Positions 29,200 through 37,207 of a stretch of 63,033 bases of DNA are shown in pieces. The notes beneath the pieces are model-generated. The model was given only the letters and a program-made list of their open reading frames with translations. It made no database searches and had not been told where the DNA came from. The stretch's first letter is position 1, and every line of letters begins with the position of its first letter. A program made the translations under genes and the position numbers. This DNA is from Rhodanobacteraceae bacterium (GTDB lineage: Bacteria > Pseudomonadota > Gammaproteobacteria > Xanthomonadales > Rhodanobacteraceae), in the NCBI GenBank assembly GCA_025928585.1, contig JAICJG010000002.1:1-63033 (forward strand), written 5' to 3'.

Positions 29200-31545
29200 A
29201 TGCCACGAAACAAACGTCCATCATCGGCCCCGGCGCGCAAGCGCAGCTCGCCCAGGCAGACCCGCGGTCGCGGCGACGCGGCGGCCAAGCCGCGCGAGTC
29301 CGCGACCGGAAAAATCTCTGCTGCGCGACCCGACGATCGGCGCAACCGCATCGTCGACCCTCACGCCGAGCGCGAAGCCCGCCGCTACGAGCATCCGATC
29401 CCGAGCCGCGAGGCGATCCTCGCGTTGCTGGGCGAGCGTGGCAGCCTGCTGCGTCCGGAGGCGATTGCCGAGGCGCTCGGCATCGAGGATGCGCAGCGCC
29501 GCGAAGCCCTCGACAAGCGCTTGCGCGCGATGCTGCGCGACGGGCAGTTGCTGCAAAGCCGCCGCGGCGGCGTCGCGCCCGCGGAAAAGATCGGCCTGAT
29601 CGCCGGCACCGTGCTCGCCAATGCCGAAGGCTACGGTTTCCTGCGGCCGGACGAGGGCGGCGACGACCTTTATCTGTCGCCGGCCCAGATGCGCCAGGTT
29701 CTGCACGGCGACCGGGTGCTCGCCTCGGTGGTGGGAATCGACCGGCGCGGCCGGCGCCAGGGCGCGATCCGCGAGGTGCTGGAGCGCCGCTCCGCGCGAT
29801 TGGTGGGCCGGGTGGTGGAAGCGCACGGCGTCATGGTCGTCGATCCCGACGACCGGCGCCTGCACCAGGACGTGCTGATCCCGCCGGACGCGCGCAGCGG
29901 CGCGCACGCGGGGCAGATCGTGATCGCCGAGATCACCGAGCAGCCGACGGCGCAGCGCGGGCCGATCGGGCGCATCCTGGCGACCCTCGGCGAGCGGCTG
30001 GAGCCCTCGCTGATCGTCGAAATGGCGGTCGAAAGCCATGGCTTGCCGCACGAATGGCCGAGCGAAGTGATGCGCGCGGCCGAAGCGGTCGAACCGCGGG
30101 TCGCGAGGGCCGAGCACGCCGGGCGAATCGACCTGCGCACGCTGCCGCTGGTCACGATCGACGGCGCCGACGCACGTGACTTCGATGACGCGGTGTACGC
30201 GGAACCCGTGCGCGGCGGCGGCTTCAGGGTAATCGTCGCAATCGCCGACGTGTCGCATTACGTGCAGCCGGAAACCGCGCTGGACGAGGAAGCGTATCGC
30301 CGCGGCACCTCGGCCTATTTCCCCGGCTTCGTGGTGCCGATGCTGCCGGAAACGCTGTCCAACGGGATCTGCTCGCTGAACCCGGAGGTCGAGCGCCTGT
30401 GCATGGCGTGCGAGATGCGGGTCAGCGCGGCGGGCGAGGTGACCCGCGCGAAGTTCTATCCGGGCCTGATGCGCTCGCACGCCCGGCTGACCTACGAGGA
30501 GGTCTGGAAGGCGATCGGCGAACGTGCGCCGGGGGCGCGGCGCAGCCTTGGCGAGCTGCTGCCGCACATCGACAACCTGCACGCGCTGTACCAGGCGTTC
30601 GCCGCGGCGCGCGCGGGGCGCGGGACCATCGAATTCGAGAGCGGCGAGGTGGCCTACCGGCTGGACGCGGAAGGCGAGGTCGTTTCGCTCGGCCTGCGCG
30701 AGCGCAATGATGCACACAAGCTGATCGAGGAGTGCATGATCGCCGCCAACGTGCAGGCGGCCAAGTTCCTGGCGGGAAAGAAGATCCCGGCGCCGTTCCG
30801 GGTCCACGCGTCACCGCCCGCGGACAAGTACGAGGATCTCCTGCAGTTCCTGCGCGAATACAAGTTGAAGCTGCCACCGCTGGAAGACGTGGAACCGCGC
30901 GACTTTTCGGCGCTGCTGAAGCGCGTCGCCGATCGCTCGGATGCCGAACTGTTCCGCAACGTGCTGCTGCGCTCGCAGAGCCTCGCCAGCTACCAGGTTG
31001 CCAACCACGGCCACTTCGGACTGGCGCTTTCCGCCTACGCGCATTTCACCTCGCCGATCCGGCGCTATCCCGACCTGCTGGTGCACCGCGCGATCCGCTA
31101 CGCGCTGGCCGGCGGCAAGCCGGCGGCGTACCTCTACACCGAGAGCAAGATGGCGACGATGGCGGCGCACTGCTCGCGTACCGAGCGGCGTGCGGAGGAG
31201 GCCGAGCGCGACGTCGACGACCGCTACAAGTGCGCGTGGATGGAGCAGCACGTCGGTTCGGAGTTCGACGGCATCGTCACCGGCGTCACCTCGTTCGGAT
31301 TGTTCGTGGAGTTGACGGAATCGAAGGTGTCGGGCCTCGTGCACATCACCCAGTTGCGCAACGACTACTATCAGTTCGACGCGCGCCGCCACGAGCTGCG
31401 GGGCGAAAACACCGGCGCGATCTTCCGGCTCGGCGATGCGGTCCGGGTGCAGGTGCTGCGCGCCAGCATGGAGGATCGCCGGATCGATTTCCGCCTGGTG
31501 GGCGACGACCACCGTCCTGCGTCGCGGTCACGGCGGCGGCGATGA
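29200..31545 (+). CDS. rnr: Ribonuclease R
   Basis: This 781-residue 3'-5' exoribonuclease degrades structured RNA. After a basic N-terminal tail come an HTH-like segment (LLRPEAIAEALGI), cold-shock domains (GTVLANAEGYGFLRPDEGGDDLYLS), the RNB catalytic domain with the Asp cluster IDGADARDFDDAV near residue 321, and an S1 domain (GSEFDGIVTGVTSFGLFVEL) near 690, ending in a basic tail. The active-site SPIRRYPDLLVHR segment is intact. The ATG at 29200 is the first after the preceding gene's stop that fits. It is followed by rlmB, the same order as in E. coli and many relatives. Confidence 0.96.
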   Translation: MPRNKRPSSAPARKRSSPRQTRGRGDAAAKPRESATGKISAARPDDRRNRIVDPHAEREARRYEHPIPSREAILALLGERGSLLRPEAIAEALGIEDAQRREALDKRLRAMLRDGQLLQSRRGGVAPAEKIGLIAGTVLANAEGYGFLRPDEGGDDLYLSPAQMRQVLHGDRVLASVVGIDRRGRRQGAIREVLERRSARLVGRVVEAHGVMVVDPDDRRLHQDVLIPPDARSGAHAGQIVIAEITEQPTAQRGPIGRILATLGERLEPSLIVEMAVESHGLPHEWPSEVMRAAEAVEPRVARAEHAGRIDLRTLPLVTIDGADARDFDDAVYAEPVRGGGFRVIVAIADVSHYVQPETALDEEAYRRGTSAYFPGFVVPMLPETLSNGICSLNPEVERLCMACEMRVSAAGEVTRAKFYPGLMRSHARLTYEEVWKAIGERAPGARRSLGELLPHIDNLHALYQAFAAARAGRGTIEFESGEVAYRLDAEGEVVSLGLRERNDAHKLIEECMIAANVQAAKFLAGKKIPAPFRVHASPPADKYEDLLQFLREYKLKLPPLEDVEPRDFSALLKRVADRSDAELFRNVLLRSQSLASYQVANHGHFGLALSAYAHFTSPIRRYPDLLVHRAIRYALAGGKPAAYLYTESKMATMAAHCSRTERRAEEAERDVDDRYKCAWMEQHVGSEFDGIVTGVTSFGLFVELTESKVSGLVHITQLRNDYYQFDARRHELRGENTGAIFRLGDAVRVQVLRASMEDRRIDFRLVGDDHRPASRSRRRR

Positions 31546-31640
31546 ACGGCGCCATCGGGGCACCGCCCGTTCGCCACGGGCACCCCGCGGGATCGGTGGG
31601 GGCGGCCGTGGTGGGGACACGGGTTTCGGGATAGCCGCAC

Positions 31641-32387
31641 ATGCGCGAACACTGGATCGTGGGCATCAATCCGGTTGCCGGCGCGCTCGCCAATGATCCG
31701 GCGCGGGTGCGCGAGATCCTGGTGGAGCAGGGCAGCCACAATCCGCGCACCGCGGAACTGCTGGAGGAAGCCAGGCGCCTGGGCGTGCGCGTTCACGCGC
31801 GTCCGCGGGCGATGCTCGACAAGTTGTCTGCCCATGCCCGCCACCAGGGCATCGTCGCGAACTACGAGGTGCCTGCGGCGAAATCCGAATACGATCTCGC
31901 GGCGCTGCTGGAGGCTTCCGGCGACGCGGCGTTGTTTCTGGTGCTGGATGGCGTCACCGACCCGCACAACCTCGGCGCCTGCCTGCGCAGCGCGGCGGCA
32001 GCCGGTGCCACGGCGGTGATCATCCCGAAGGATCGCGCGGTAGGCATCACGCCGGTGGTGCGGCGCGCGTCGGCGGGCGCGGTGGACCGCGTGCCGCTGG
32101 TCGAGGTCACCAACCTGGCGCGCACCCTGCGCGAACTGAAGCAGGCCGGCGTGTGGCTGACGGGACTGGCTGGTGAGGCGGAGGCTTCGCTCTACGATGT
32201 CGACGTGAAGGGCAAGGTCGCGCTGGTGATGGGTGGCGAGGGCGAAGGGATGCGGCGCCTCACCCGCGAAGCCTGCGACCATCTGGCGCGCATCCCGATG
32301 CCGGGCGCGACCGAGAGCCTCAACGTTTCGGTGGCGACCGGCATCGCGCTGTTCGAGGTGGTCAGGCAACGTGGAGGCAAATCGTGA
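31641..32387 (+). CDS. rlmB: 23S rRNA (guanosine-2'-O-)-methyltransferase RlmB
   Basis: This 248-residue SPOUT methyltransferase modifies G2251 of 23S rRNA. The N-terminal substrate-binding domain (WIVGINPVAGAL, VRVHARPRAMLDKL) precedes the trefoil-knot domain, with LDGVTDPHNLGACLRSA, a GGEGEGMRRL loop and IPMPGATESLNVSVATGIALFE at the end. These are the three family motifs and all are complete. It follows rnr after 95 bp. Its stop overlaps the GTG start of the next small membrane protein (GTGA). Confidence 0.96.
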   Translation: MREHWIVGINPVAGALANDPARVREILVEQGSHNPRTAELLEEARRLGVRVHARPRAMLDKLSAHARHQGIVANYEVPAAKSEYDLAALLEASGDAALFLVLDGVTDPHNLGACLRSAAAAGATAVIIPKDRAVGITPVVRRASAGAVDRVPLVEVTNLARTLRELKQAGVWLTGLAGEAEASLYDVDVKGKVALVMGGEGEGMRRLTREACDHLARIPMPGATESLNVSVATGIALFEVVRQRGGKS

Positions 32388-32650
32388 ACGTGAACATCAC
32401 TATCGACTGGACGGTCATCATCGGGCTCGTCGGCATGGTCGTGACGCTGCTCGCCTATTTCCTGTTGCAGGCGCAGAAGCTGCACGGCAATGGCCTGGTC
32501 TACCAATTGATGAATGCGGCGGGGGCGCTCGGCGTCGCCCTGTCGCTGCTGTTCGGCAGGTTCAACCTGTCCGCCTTTCTGCTGGAAGCCGCGTGGTTCG
32601 TGATCAGCATCTACGGGATCGTGGTGGCGCGGCGGGTGCGCGTGCAGTAG
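32384..32650 (+). CDS. Small membrane protein (CBU_0592-like)
   Basis: This 88-residue protein has three hydrophobic stretches (IIGLVGMVVTLLAYFLLQA, YQLMNAAGALGVALSLLF, and FLLEAAWFVISIYGIVVA), with the conserved-looking NAAGA and EAAWFVIS segments of the CBU_0592 family of unknown function. The start is a GTG overlapping the rlmB stop, with GGAGG seven bases upstream, so it is translationally coupled to rlmB. The initial VNVNITIDW is short and outside the membrane. Confidence 0.8.
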   Translation: MNVNITIDWTVIIGLVGMVVTLLAYFLLQAQKLHGNGLVYQLMNAAGALGVALSLLFGRFNLSAFLLEAAWFVISIYGIVVARRVRVQ

Positions 32651-32759
32651 CCGGCGAGTCCACGGCGTGCTTTGCTTCGGACTCCGTGGCGCGCACGTGG
32701 GCGGCGGCGGTTGCAATCGCCGGCAATGCTGTCCCCGACTCCCGCGGCGAGTGAATGCG

Positions 32760-33095
32760 ATGGACGAGCGCTACCGACGGATCTATGCCGCGATCGCGGC
32801 GATCCCCCGGGGGCGGGTGGCGAGCTACGGCCAGATCGCCGCACGTGCCGGATTGCCGGGGCGCGCGCGGCTGGTCGGAACCGCCCTGCGCGACACGCCC
32901 GATGGGGAGCGGTTGCCGTGGCACCGGGTGCTGCACGCCGATGGCACGATCGCGTTGCCGCGCGGCAGCCACGGCTTCCGCGAGCAGACGCAGCGATTGC
33001 GCGCCGAGGGCGTGGACGTCCGCGAGGGCCGCGTGCCGATGCAGGCGTTCGGCCTCGACCATGATCTGGACCGGGCCTTGTGGAGCCTCGACTGA
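32760..33095 (+). CDS. Alkyltransferase-like protein (Atl)
   Basis: This 111-residue protein has the DNA-binding domain of O6-alkylguanine-DNA alkyltransferases: IPRGRVASYGQIAARAGLPGRA, then LPWHRVLHADG, where the acceptor Cys of the usual PCHRV is Trp. Such Atl proteins do not transfer alkyl groups but flip and tightly bind O6-alkylguanine to hand it to nucleotide excision repair. The residues around, including the Arg finger region, are kept, so it should bind lesions. The ATG at 32760 overlaps a TGA in another frame and has GGCGAG upstream. It stands alone between the rlmB pair and tRNA-Phe. Confidence 0.9.
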   Translation: MDERYRRIYAAIAAIPRGRVASYGQIAARAGLPGRARLVGTALRDTPDGERLPWHRVLHADGTIALPRGSHGFREQTQRLRAEGVDVREGRVPMQAFGLDHDLDRALWSLD

Positions 33096-33190
33096 GCCGG
33101 GCTGCTTGACCCTTTTCGCGCGCGCCGGTCTAATACGCGGTTCGTGATCGTCATCCGCGCAACGCGGAATCCTGCCGATCGCGCCGGTAC

Positions 33191-33266
33191 GGCCAGGTAG
33201 CTCAGTTGGTAGAGCAGGGGACTGAAAATCCCCGTGTCGGTGGTTCGATTCCGCCCCTGGCCACCA
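33191..33266 (+). tRNA. tRNA-Phe (anticodon GAA)
   Basis: This 76-base tRNA has acceptor stem GGCCAGG/CCTGGCC with discriminator A and encoded CCA, and D-arm TAGCTCAGTTGGTAGAGCA. The anticodon stem GGGGA/TCCCC holds loop CTGAAAA, and the T-arm is GGTGGTTCGATTCCGCC. The anticodon GAA assigns phenylalanine. It closely resembles the E. coli tRNA-Phe in the D- and anticodon arms. Confidence 0.96.
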
Positions 33267-33303
33267 TTTCCGGCCCCCGAAGACACTGCCGCCACCGCTC
33301 GCG

Positions 33304-33630
33304 ATGCGCTATTCCGCCCAGGTCTGGGCCGAGTTTCGCAAGTTCGAGCGGGCGTTCGACGCGGTCATGGATGTCCGGCCATACGTGCGTTTCTTCCGGG
33401 AGCGCCGCAGGGACGGTAGCCGGCGGAAGCTGCCGAAGCGAATGAAGGATACGTTCGTCGAGCCGCGCAATGACGCCGAGCGGGAAATCGCGTCGATCAT
33501 CGCGGAAGCTGATGCGGCCGAGGCGCAGGCGCTCGAAGCCGAGCTGTTCCAGCAAAAGACCCGGCTGACGAATGCCGAACGCGCGCTGCGGTCGAAGCCG
33601 ACCAGGAAAGCCGCGAACGACAGGCGCATC
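33304..33630 (+). pseudogene. Decayed SRAP (SOS response-associated peptidase, YedK/HMCES) gene
   Basis: The first ~109 codons resemble the alpha-proteobacterial/Xanthomonad type of SRAP protein, which begins MCYSAQ and continues with an aromatic W-x-x-(F/Y)RK segment. Here the start reads MRYSAQVWAEFRKFERAF, followed further on by LEAELFQQKTRLTNAERALR and KPTRKAANDRRIAQ. The catalytic Cys2, which must be exposed after Met removal to crosslink to abasic sites, is Arg (CGC instead of TGC). After about 33630 the frame continues to 33909 but no longer looks like the family, and the rest of the SRAP domain is missing. Homology is from memory of the family; the loss of Cys2 is directly visible. 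Confidence 0.65.
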
Positions 33631-33856
33631 GCTCAGGCGCGAACACCTCGATGCCGGGCTGCAACCCGGCCCCGCGAAGCTGCCGGCGCAGCAAGCGATC
33701 CTGGACGACCCCGAGCGCCCGTATTACGAACACCGGCTGGCCGTTCGGCGCGCCCGGGGACGATGTCTGCGACAAGCGGGCGACACCCGCGGCCCGTTTG
33801 GCGAGAATGGTGGCCAGACTGCGCCGTGCCCGGGGTTGCGCGGACGGTGACGATGT
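33631..33856. other. Degenerate stretch after the SRAP remnant
   Basis: No frame here gives a convincing protein. One frame reads LDAGLQPGPAKLPAQQAILDD, which might be a frameshifted remnant, but I cannot place it. The region is bounded by the convergent beta-lactamase-like gene. Confidence 0.4.
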
Positions 33857-34921
33857 TCAGTGCGCCAGGAACCACTCGCCGATCGTCAGGGCAAGCGGAT
33901 ACGGCTTGAAGTGATTGCGGTTGCTGAGGATCACCACGGTGACGTGCTGTTTAGGCCAGCGGATGATCACGTTGCGGAAACCCTGGCTTTCGCCCGAGTG
34001 CCAGACCGTATCGCCGCTGAGGCGCCAGCCGAAGCCGTAATCGGTGTCGGGATCGGCGATCGGGTCCTTCGGCGTGAACGCGAGTTTGCGCGAGTCGGCA
34101 TCGAGCAGCTTGTCGGTGTAGAGTGCCGCATCCCATTTCGCGATGTCGGCGATGCTCGAGTAGATGCCGCCGTCGCCGCGTGTGGCGCTGGTGACGCTCT
34201 GGTCGGTGCGCGTCCACTTGCCGTCGATGAGGCTGTAGCCGTAGGCGCGGTTCGACGGCTGCGGTCCGCGGTGGTGTTCGTACATCAGGGTGTGGTCCAT
34301 CCCGAGCGGCTCGAAGATGCGCTGCTTCATGAAGTCGGCGAGATCCATGCCGGATGCGCGCTGGACGATCAGGCCCAGCAGCACGTAGCCGCCGTTGCTG
34401 TAGCGGTGTGCGCTGCCGGGCTGGAAGTACAGGTGGTCCTGGGACGCGATCATGCGCAGCACGTCGTTGTCGTCGATCTGGGCGGTCTGGGCCGGCGGAA
34501 TCAGGTCCTCGTAATCGATGAGCCCGCTGGTGTGGGTCAAGAGGTTCCAGACGGTGATCTTGCCGTCGCTGGCGGGAAGCTCGGGCAGCCATTTGCGGAT
34601 CGGGTCGGTGAGCTTCAGCCTGCCGTCCTGCTTCAGCAACAGGATGCTGGCAGCCGTGAACTGCTTGGTGACCGAAGCCAGTCGGTAGTCGGTGTCGGGC
34701 CCGGCCTTGGTGTGCTCCTCGAGATTGGCATAGCCGTAGCCGCGTTCGACGATGGGCTTGCCATCCTTGACGACCAGCAGCGAGGCACCCGGGACGTCGC
34801 CCGCGTAGCGGCTCATCAGCGCATCGATTTCGGCGTGGGGCGTGGCTGCGGCCGGCGCGTGTGCGGCGGCCGTCGTCGCCAGCCATGCGAGGGCGAACGG
34901 AACAAGGAATTTGCGCGCCAT
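33857..34921 (-). CDS. Exported beta-lactamase-fold serine hydrolase (class C / D,D-peptidase family)
   Basis: This 354-residue protein of the serine beta-lactamase/transpeptidase fold has a signal peptide (FALAWLATTAAAHA). The nucleophile motif is SVTK in LASVTKQFTA, with YSNGGY as the Tyr-x-Asn motif and HSGESQGFRN as the KTG-equivalent. These proteins are often D,D-carboxypeptidases, D-aminopeptidases or esterases and not true resistance enzymes. The second of two tandem ATGs (34921) is better spaced from GGAGG than 34924. It is the last gene of the ggt-lysA-bla-vanX-bla operon, 20 bp after vanX, which suggests action on D-Ala-containing wall peptides. Confidence 0.85.
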   Translation of the reverse strand: MARKFLVPFALAWLATTAAAHAPAAATPHAEIDALMSRYAGDVPGASLLVVKDGKPIVERGYGYANLEEHTKAGPDTDYRLASVTKQFTAASILLLKQDGRLKLTDPIRKWLPELPASDGKITVWNLLTHTSGLIDYEDLIPPAQTAQIDDNDVLRMIASQDHLYFQPGSAHRYSNGGYVLLGLIVQRASGMDLADFMKQRIFEPLGMDHTLMYEHHRGPQPSNRAYGYSLIDGKWTRTDQSVTSATRGDGGIYSSIADIAKWDAALYTDKLLDADSRKLAFTPKDPIADPDTDYGFGWRLSGDTVWHSGESQGFRNVIIRWPKQHVTVVILSNRNHFKPYPLALTIGEWFLAH

Positions 34922-34941
34922 CATCGATCCTCCGCGTCGGC

Positions 34942-35661
34942 TCATTGCACGGGAACGTCGTAGAGCGTGGCCGGCTGCGGGTGCATGGTGAACGTGTAGT
35001 GCCACCATTCCGCCGGATAGTTTTCGAAACCCTGCGCAGCCATCGCCTGCAGCAGCCGTCGGCGGTCGCTGCGCTCGGCCGCCGTCACCTGCGGCGAATC
35101 CGTATGCGCGCGCGGATCGAACAGGTCGAAAGGGGTGCCCATGTCGAGCGGCGTGCAATGGCGCTCGCGGGCGTCGCATTGCATCAGCGTGAGATCGACG
35201 GTGGCGCCGCGGCTGTGGCCCGACACCGGCGCGATGTATTCGCCCAGCAATTGGGTCTTGTCGACATTCGGGTAATGCGCGGCCCTGGTGCTTTGGTCGG
35301 AAAGATCATGCGCCCAGCGCACGAACGCGGCCACCGCGCGCGCGGGGCGATAGCAGTCCCAGATTTTCAGGCGCATGCGTTGTTCGCGCAGCGCGTGTTC
35401 GACCCGCGCCAGCGCCTCGGCAGCCGGCTTCAGCAGGAAGCACTTGGGTGCGCGGTAGCCGGGCACCGGTGCGCCGGTGAAGTTGTCGCTGCCGGCGTAA
35501 TGGATGTCCTCGGCGATGTCGGGCACCAGCGACCGGATATCGACCATCCCCGCTGCCGCCATGGTCTTCGCGGGCGATACCACGGGCGGCGTGTCGGCAA
35601 TGGCAGGAATGGCGACCAGCGCCGCCGCAACGAACAGCGGCAACACGGCGCTTCTATTCAC
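34942..35661 (-). CDS. D-alanyl-D-alanine dipeptidase (VanX/DdpX, M15D)
   Basis: This 239-residue zinc peptidase is exported (signal FVAAALVAIPAIA). The metal motif SGHSRGATVDL (SxHxxGxxxD) and the catalytic Glu plus third ligand in PAEWWHYTF are intact, and YRPARAV carries the conserved Arg. Enzymes of this type split D-Ala-D-Ala dipeptide. Without vanH or vanA neighbours this is a nutrient-type (DdpX-like) enzyme and not a vancomycin resistance determinant. The start is a GTG that overlaps the upstream gene by eight bases, so translation is coupled. It would supply D-alanine from peptidoglycan. Confidence 0.92.
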   Translation of the reverse strand: MNRSAVLPLFVAAALVAIPAIADTPPVVSPAKTMAAAGMVDIRSLVPDIAEDIHYAGSDNFTGAPVPGYRAPKCFLLKPAAEALARVEHALREQRMRLKIWDCYRPARAVAAFVRWAHDLSDQSTRAAHYPNVDKTQLLGEYIAPVSGHSRGATVDLTLMQCDARERHCTPLDMGTPFDLFDPRAHTDSPQVTAAERSDRRRLLQAMAAQGFENYPAEWWHYTFTMHPQPATLYDVPVQ

Positions 35662-37207
35662 AAGCGTGCTCCCGCGTGAATGCCAGGTCCTCGAAGTCCC
35701 AACTGAAGTCGGCGTCCGGATCCACTTTCGCCATCTTCAGTTTGCCGCCGGCCTTTTCGGGAAAGTGCAGCCACGCCTCCGCGTAATCATGGTCCCACTG
35801 CACCAGATAGCGCTTGCCGACGCGCATGACCTGCCCGGTCATCGTGGGCGACATCCGCGATGCGAGGCGCACCGTGTTGCCCTTTGCACAGATGCGCACC
35901 TGGCCGAACCACGGGTCCTGCCACACCCCGAGTTGCTGCTCGAGCTGGGCCGGTGTCGCCGGCTGGCGCGACGAGGTGTCGGGCACGTGCGAGATGCGCT
36001 GCGCCTGGTCGTCGCGCGCGAGTTCGTCGGCGTAGCTCGCCACCGAACGGCTGTTGCCCGGATCCGTGAAGTGCTTCAGCAGCACTTCGTTCAGCACGGT
36101 GCGCGCGTTTTCGGCTTCGTCGTTGATGAGGATGACGAAGCCGCTCTTGCGGAACGGCAACAGCGTCACCCCCGAATGCATGCCTTCGAGCACGCCGGTG
36201 TGCCACACGGTCATTTCGCCATCGACGTCGGAAGTGCGCCAGCCACGGCCGTTGCCGCGGAACCGCGTGCCGTTCCAGGCATGCAACCGCTTCGGGATCG
36301 GCAGCGGCGTGTAGGTCGCCCATTCGCCGCGCCGTTGTTCCGGGGACAGCCACTTCAACTGTTGCGGCGTGGGTGCCAACCAGTTCCTGGCCCAGATCAG
36401 CATGTCGTGCAGGCTGCAGCGCACCCCACCGGCCGCATCCATGGTGGACGGATGGATGATCGGTCCGTCGGCGTCGACGATGACGGTTTGCCCCTGGCGC
36501 CGCGCATGCGGCTGGGCGACGTTGCCGACTTGGTCGCGGTTCCATGTGCCGATCTGGCAGCGCGTCATGCCGAGAGGGTCGAAGACTTCGCGCCGGAGCA
36601 ATTGCGGATAGGGCGCACCACCGGCGGCGGCCGCGACCTGGCCGGCCACGATGTACAGCGTGTTGTCGTAGGCGTAGCCCGCCCGAAAACTGTACGCCGG
36701 TTTCAAATAGCGCAGCCCGGCGACGACGTCCCTGGACGTGAAGTGGTTGGGTCCCGGCCACAGCATCAGGTCGCCCGCGCCTTCGGGCAGGCCGCTGTGA
36801 TGCACCAGCAGATCGCCGACCTGCATGTTCTTCGTGACCCACGGATCGTACATCCGGAACGACGGCAGATATTTCGTGACCGGATCGTCCCAGCGCAGCT
36901 TGCCTTGCTGCACCAGGCGCGCCAGCAGGGTTGCGGTCATGGCCTTGGTGTTGGAGGCGATCTTGAACAGCGTGTCGCCGTCGATGGGCCTGCCGGATGC
37001 GAGCTTGCCCTCGGTGCGCATATACACCACGTTGCCGTCATCGATCACGCCGACGGCGATGCCCGGCAGGTGGTAGCGGGCAACCACCGCATCGACCCGT
37101 CGGTCGAGATCGGCGTTCCGTTGCGTCGTTGGCGTGGCGGTTGCGGCGGCCATCCCGGACAGCGACCATGCCGCCGCGACCAGCACGCATCGGGCAAAAC
37201 CGTTCAT
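35654..37207 (-). CDS. Exported beta-lactamase-fold serine hydrolase with C-terminal extension
   Basis: This 517-residue protein has a signal peptide (VLVAAAWSLSGMAAATA) and a serine hydrolase domain with SNTK (KIASNTKAMTA), Tyr motif YDNTLY and a HTG motif (VWHTGVLEGMHSG). A C-terminal region from about residue 400 resembles the DUF3471/lipocalin-like extension of such proteins (QLEQQLGVWQDPWFGQ). It is a homologue, not a close copy, of the gene at 33857. Its ATG overlaps the lysA stop (ATGA) and its end overlaps vanX, so three consecutive genes are translationally coupled. Likely role: D,D- or D-aminopeptidase on wall peptides in the periplasm. Confidence 0.85.
   Translation of the reverse strand: MNGFARCVLVAAAWSLSGMAAATATPTTQRNADLDRRVDAVVARYHLPGIAVGVIDDGNVVYMRTEGKLASGRPIDGDTLFKIASNTKAMTATLLARLVQQGKLRWDDPVTKYLPSFRMYDPWVTKNMQVGDLLVHHSGLPEGAGDLMLWPGPNHFTSRDVVAGLRYLKPAYSFRAGYAYDNTLYIVAGQVAAAAGGAPYPQLLRREVFDPLGMTRCQIGTWNRDQVGNVAQPHARRQGQTVIVDADGPIIHPSTMDAAGGVRCSLHDMLIWARNWLAPTPQQLKWLSPEQRRGEWATYTPLPIPKRLHAWNGTRFRGNGRGWRTSDVDGEMTVWHTGVLEGMHSGVTLLPFRKSGFVILINDEAENARTVLNEVLLKHFTDPGNSRSVASYADELARDDQAQRISHVPDTSSRQPATPAQLEQQLGVWQDPWFGQVRICAKGNTVRLASRMSPTMTGQVMRVGKRYLVQWDHDYAEAWLHFPEKAGGKLKMAKVDPDADFSWDFEDLAFTREHACE

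Noticed and set aside
32760-33095. Active O6-methylguanine-DNA methyltransferase
   Set aside because: The acceptor cysteine is Trp (PWHRV), so it is an alkyltransferase-like protein.
33191-33856. Integrated element at tRNA-Phe
   Set aside because: No integrase and no repeated tRNA 3' end was seen downstream; only a decayed SRAP gene follows.
34942-35661. vanX-like gene as part of a vancomycin resistance cluster
   Set aside because: No vanH, vanA/B ligase or VanRS pair is present, and the context is peptide degradation.
35654-37207. Beta-lactamase-fold protein as an antibiotic resistance gene
   Set aside because: SNTK/Tyr/HTG motifs are shared with D,D-peptidases and esterases. Position in the wall-peptide operon argues for a peptidase role.
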